This document shows positions 60,915 through 64,000 of a stretch of 64,000 bases of DNA, in pieces. Position 1 is the first letter of the stretch; each line of letters starts with the position of its first letter. The notes beneath the pieces were generated by a model, which made no database searches, had not been told where the DNA came from, and saw only the letters and a list, made by a program, of their open reading frames with translations. Made by a program: the position numbers and the translations under genes. The DNA is from Pyxicephalus adspersus (lineage: Eukaryota; Chordata; Amphibia; Anura; Pyxicephalidae): assembly GCF_032062135.1 (NCBI RefSeq), contig NC_092861.1, forward strand, positions 139,835,167 to 139,899,166, given 5' to 3'.

Positions 60915-62154
60915 TTCTATGTCCCTTGCTAAACATAACTTCTGACCTAATTATATTTCTTTCTCCTGCTACTTTGTTGGGGATCCATGTTGAACGGTAT
61001 TAGATTCTTCATAGATGTTAATGATATGCTATAGTTCTGGATCCTAGTCATTACCATACATCAAACTTTAACAAATCCAATCTGCATTCAAAACTGACAT
61101 TACAGTTTTTTTTGGTAAGCACAACACTTCTTCTGTTTAGTTTAGATTTCTTTTGATAAAGCTACACATTATTATAGTGGAAGTAAATAGAATTAAAAGT
61201 ATTTGGGTCTGATATGGAGTTCAGTCTCATTCATATTAATTGCAGATCTGACAGCCAGCTCTGCATTTTTATCAATGTGTTATTCTCTAGTTAGTCTGGG
61301 GCAAATGAATTCTCTGTGCAGAACTGGGAGCGATGGCTTTGATGCTGAATATAGTTTACATATTTTATTTGTTCTATATTCCAACACACATAGGGATCTA
61401 CAGTGGGAAATGTGCGGTTTCCCCATCTGAAATAAAGAAGAGAGAAAATTTGAAAAGCCAATACTTTTTCAAATAATAATAGAACAACACATACTTATTA
61501 AAAGGAGGTTTTGCCATACAGCTAAATATTCTATTTGAGAGTAATACAGCCCTATTCACATTTAAACATGTCACCCTTTGTGAAACAGTAATAAGGATTT
61601 TGCACCTAAATCTGGATTTACAGTATACATGTATATTTACAGTATACCAATATATGTGACACTAGAAATGATGGAGATGCTTTCCTTTATAGAAGATACA
61701 GTAAAAAAATAAAACTGCAATGCTAATTCACCAGGTTGGTGAAAGCCCGGTATCTCATATCCTGTAAGACTAACGTTTGTAGACCAAATTAGTGAAACAG
61801 TTAGATGCAAATCAGGCTGCTTTTCATTTAGCAACGCATCTGTATCTGCAACAGGTTTACAGGGTACTTGAGACCGGTATGTCTGAATTCCTGGCAACCA
61901 ACTGGGACACATTTGCAAGGTCTGAAACCAAATTAAGAGATTAAAAAGATTAAACAAATTTTCACTCTGAGCAGATGCAAAATGATGATGTAGTAAGGTT
62001 TCAGTTACCATATAACTTCAAAGCAGCCAAAAGAGGAATTTATGAATGGAGCTGTACCTTTGTAATAAATTATTTGCATTTTTGACTCTACAGCCTTGCC
62101 ACATTTCCACCGGAGACAGTAGGGCACCATGACCCCACCCCGGAGCACTACGGC
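60915..62154. other. Intergenic, no gene recognised
   Basis: The 124-codon minus frame (61637-62011) shows no recognisable domain. Confidence 0.45.
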
Positions 62155-62158
62155 TTAA

Positions 62159-62554
62159 ATTGGAACTATAGTTCTGCAAAAAAATTGTGATCAGGTATGT
62201 TTTTTTTTGCAGAAATGACAGACGATCTCCATCCTACAATAAAACATGCTTTACATTCTTCTTTTCCATGTTCACAGCTCATTCCAGGATATGTTGGGTA
62301 TCCAAGCATCTCCAAGTGCTATCCTCAGGGCTGCTGGAACTGAATGAACTTCTGCGTGCATTTGCTGGAGTTACATCATCCAGGCCTAGCCAATAGCAGA
62401 AGAAGATGGCGGCGCCATTGATGAAATGGTGACAGGTGATTGTATTTTTAAAAAATTGCAATCAGGCAAGTAAGGTTATTTAATCACAGGCAGGCCATCA
62501 CATTCCCCCTCTGCAATTAAGGACCTGACTGTGCTAAAGTAGTTTAGTTCCACT
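62159..62554. mobile_element. T2-type MITE, family G (complete)
   Basis: TTAA at 62155-62158 and 62555-62558. Ends ATTGGAACTATAG and TAGTTTAGTTCCACT. Contains TTGTGATCAGGTATG and GGCAGGCCATCACATTCCCC. Confidence 0.83.
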
Positions 62555-62744
62555 TTAATGACAAAGAGAGTGGTGCCTATTTTATCATATCAGTGCGACT
62601 CTCTGCCCCACCTAGGGCCAATCTAGAAGAAGACATATTGTGGCATGTGTTGAACCAAAAACCAATATAGGCGGAAGGGGGCACTGACAGGGTAGAGGGA
62701 GCCCAGATTTATGGTTTATCTAAATCTATTTTTTTTATAATTAA

Positions 62745-63180
62745 AGTGCTCCAATCACTACAATTATTGCTTTATATAGAAGGGTAGGGTAAAAGGGTAT
62801 GTTTTGTTTTTTATCAAATGCCTTTAAAAAAAAAAAAGAAGGTAAAGCCGCTCTCCTTCTGCCTTTACTGCCCCGGTCGTAAAGACTCTGAATGGGAGCG
62901 CAGAGCCTCCTGGGATATGCACATCATGGATTCTAGGAGACTTTTCTGTCATTGCAAAAAGGAAAGATGCCGATCTCACGCATGCACAATGAGATCATCA
63001 CTTACTTTTTTTTTGTAATTACAGCGGCATACATCACCCCATTTCGTACCTCCGCAGTTCGCAATTGGGTGACGTAGGCAGAAGTACAAAGAAGACCAAG
63101 GAGATGGCAGGGCCCGGCCCTTCCTTTGCACTAGAAAGCAGAATGAAACTGGGACGGTGAAACTGAAACGAATGCTGTTT
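62745..63180. mobile_element. T2-type MITE, family F (right end unclear)
   Basis: TTAA at 62741-62744, then AGTGCTCC. Family words GAATGGGAGCGCAGAGCCTC, CTGGGATATGCACATCATGG and CAATTGGGTGACGTAGGCAG are present. Confidence 0.68.
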
Positions 63181-63220
63181 CAGTGACAGCTGTAACATTT
63201 TGTATCTCCCATCATTATAT

Positions 63221-63360
63221 GGACCTTATTTATTGGGCTAGAAAAGTTACACTTTCATCCGTGAACCTGGGTGATCCAGCAAAGCCATTTACAATATGTT
63301 AGCAAATGTTTTCAATCCTGGACCGGATCCATTCCAGGTTTGCTTGATCTCATTTATCAT
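63221..63360. mobile_element. Palindromic MITE (family E), rearranged
   Basis: GTTACACTTTCATCCGTGAA, CCTGGGTGATCCAGCAAA and TCCATTCCAGGTTTGCTTGA are present; both termini are damaged. Confidence 0.68.
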
Positions 63361-64000
63361 TTATCTCAGATATCATTTACCAATGGCATACCTATGTTGA
63401 GGATATTTAAACAAGTGGATATAAAATGTTATTCATAAATGAATAACTGTCAAAATTCACATTTTTAGCAGCTTCATAATAAACTAGAAGGATTGCTGTG
63501 GATGCACTAGATATGTGTATTCACTTTCTTTATGTGTACTATGGGCAGGATTTATGGATCTGTAGTCTTTATGGAATATATGCTTGACGCCTAAATATAA
63601 ATCAATAATGATATAAAATTCCGGCTCTTCTTGGCGGCTGTGATTCAGCTAAGGAGGCCTGCTGTGCAAAAAGTATTGAGACAGCAGCCTTCTGGGATAG
63701 TGGAGTGTACTGTGATTGAATGTACAATCTGGCCACTTTTAGGGAAGATCTGCTGTTCAGTATTACAATATATTGAGACTGAATTATAGAGCTTGTATAG
63801 AAAGGATCAGTCTAGATTTCAGTCTGGCCAAGTCAGGTCTTCAAAAATAAAAACCAAATCAATGTAAAGGGGTCAATGTACACAGGTCGCAAAATGATGG
63901 ATTGTCTTCAGGTATGCTGATCATGCAGGATATGCTGAACATGGTGGATTTGTTGCACTAGAAAGTTACAATATGAAGGTGACTTGTGATGTAGAATACT

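Overview
The window looks like a frog (anuran) genomic scaffold. It is AT-rich and carries no bacterial-style gene packing. It is filled with short interspersed repeats of the kinds abundant in frog genomes: MITEs inserted at TTAA with TTAAAG ends (the Xenopus T2 type), hAT-type and PIF/Harbinger-type MITEs, and tRNA-derived SINEs whose tail reads GCGCTATATAAATACTGT. Four N gaps show it is a draft assembly. The species cannot be named from sequence alone.

Only one gene is firmly recognisable. On the minus strand at 45242-45266 a 25-nt coding segment, ATG in strong Kozak context followed by eight codons (MDGFAGSL) and a phase-1 G, runs straight into a GTGAGT splice donor. This matches the start of EML4 (echinoderm microtubule-associated protein-like 4), whose protein begins MDGFAGSLD. 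The exon sits in the only CpG-rich block of the window (about 45211-45420). Positions 1-45241 are therefore the 5' part of EML4 intron 1; no later EML4 exon was found. Positions from about 45421 to 64000 are upstream and intergenic. In mammals PKDCC lies upstream of EML4, so it would be expected further right if synteny holds, but it is not seen here.

Intron 1 (1-45241) holds copies of at least six repeat families, one triple-nested transposon (17090-18156), a hairpin with two perfect 37-bp arms (41321-41406), microsatellites and all four assembly gaps. The EML4 first exon lies between two minisatellites: a 39-bp array in the intron starting about 70 bp from the donor (44176-45171), and a 45-bp array upstream (45660-46290) that grades into a decayed array of about 27-30-bp units reaching about 47880. 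Both periods are multiples of three, so both arrays produce long but almost certainly meaningless open frames.

The upstream region (47.9-64 kb) holds a 5'-truncated LINE-like retrocopy with a 13-bp target duplication, more nested MITEs, a C-poor minisatellite with a roughly 223-bp higher-order period (54895-55670), a SINE with visible A and B boxes, a Tc1-like relic and a GC-rich hAT element with a perfect 8-bp target duplication. No other protein-coding gene, tRNA gene, rRNA gene or CRISPR array could be supported. The many 60-150-codon open frames look like chance or repeat-derived frames.
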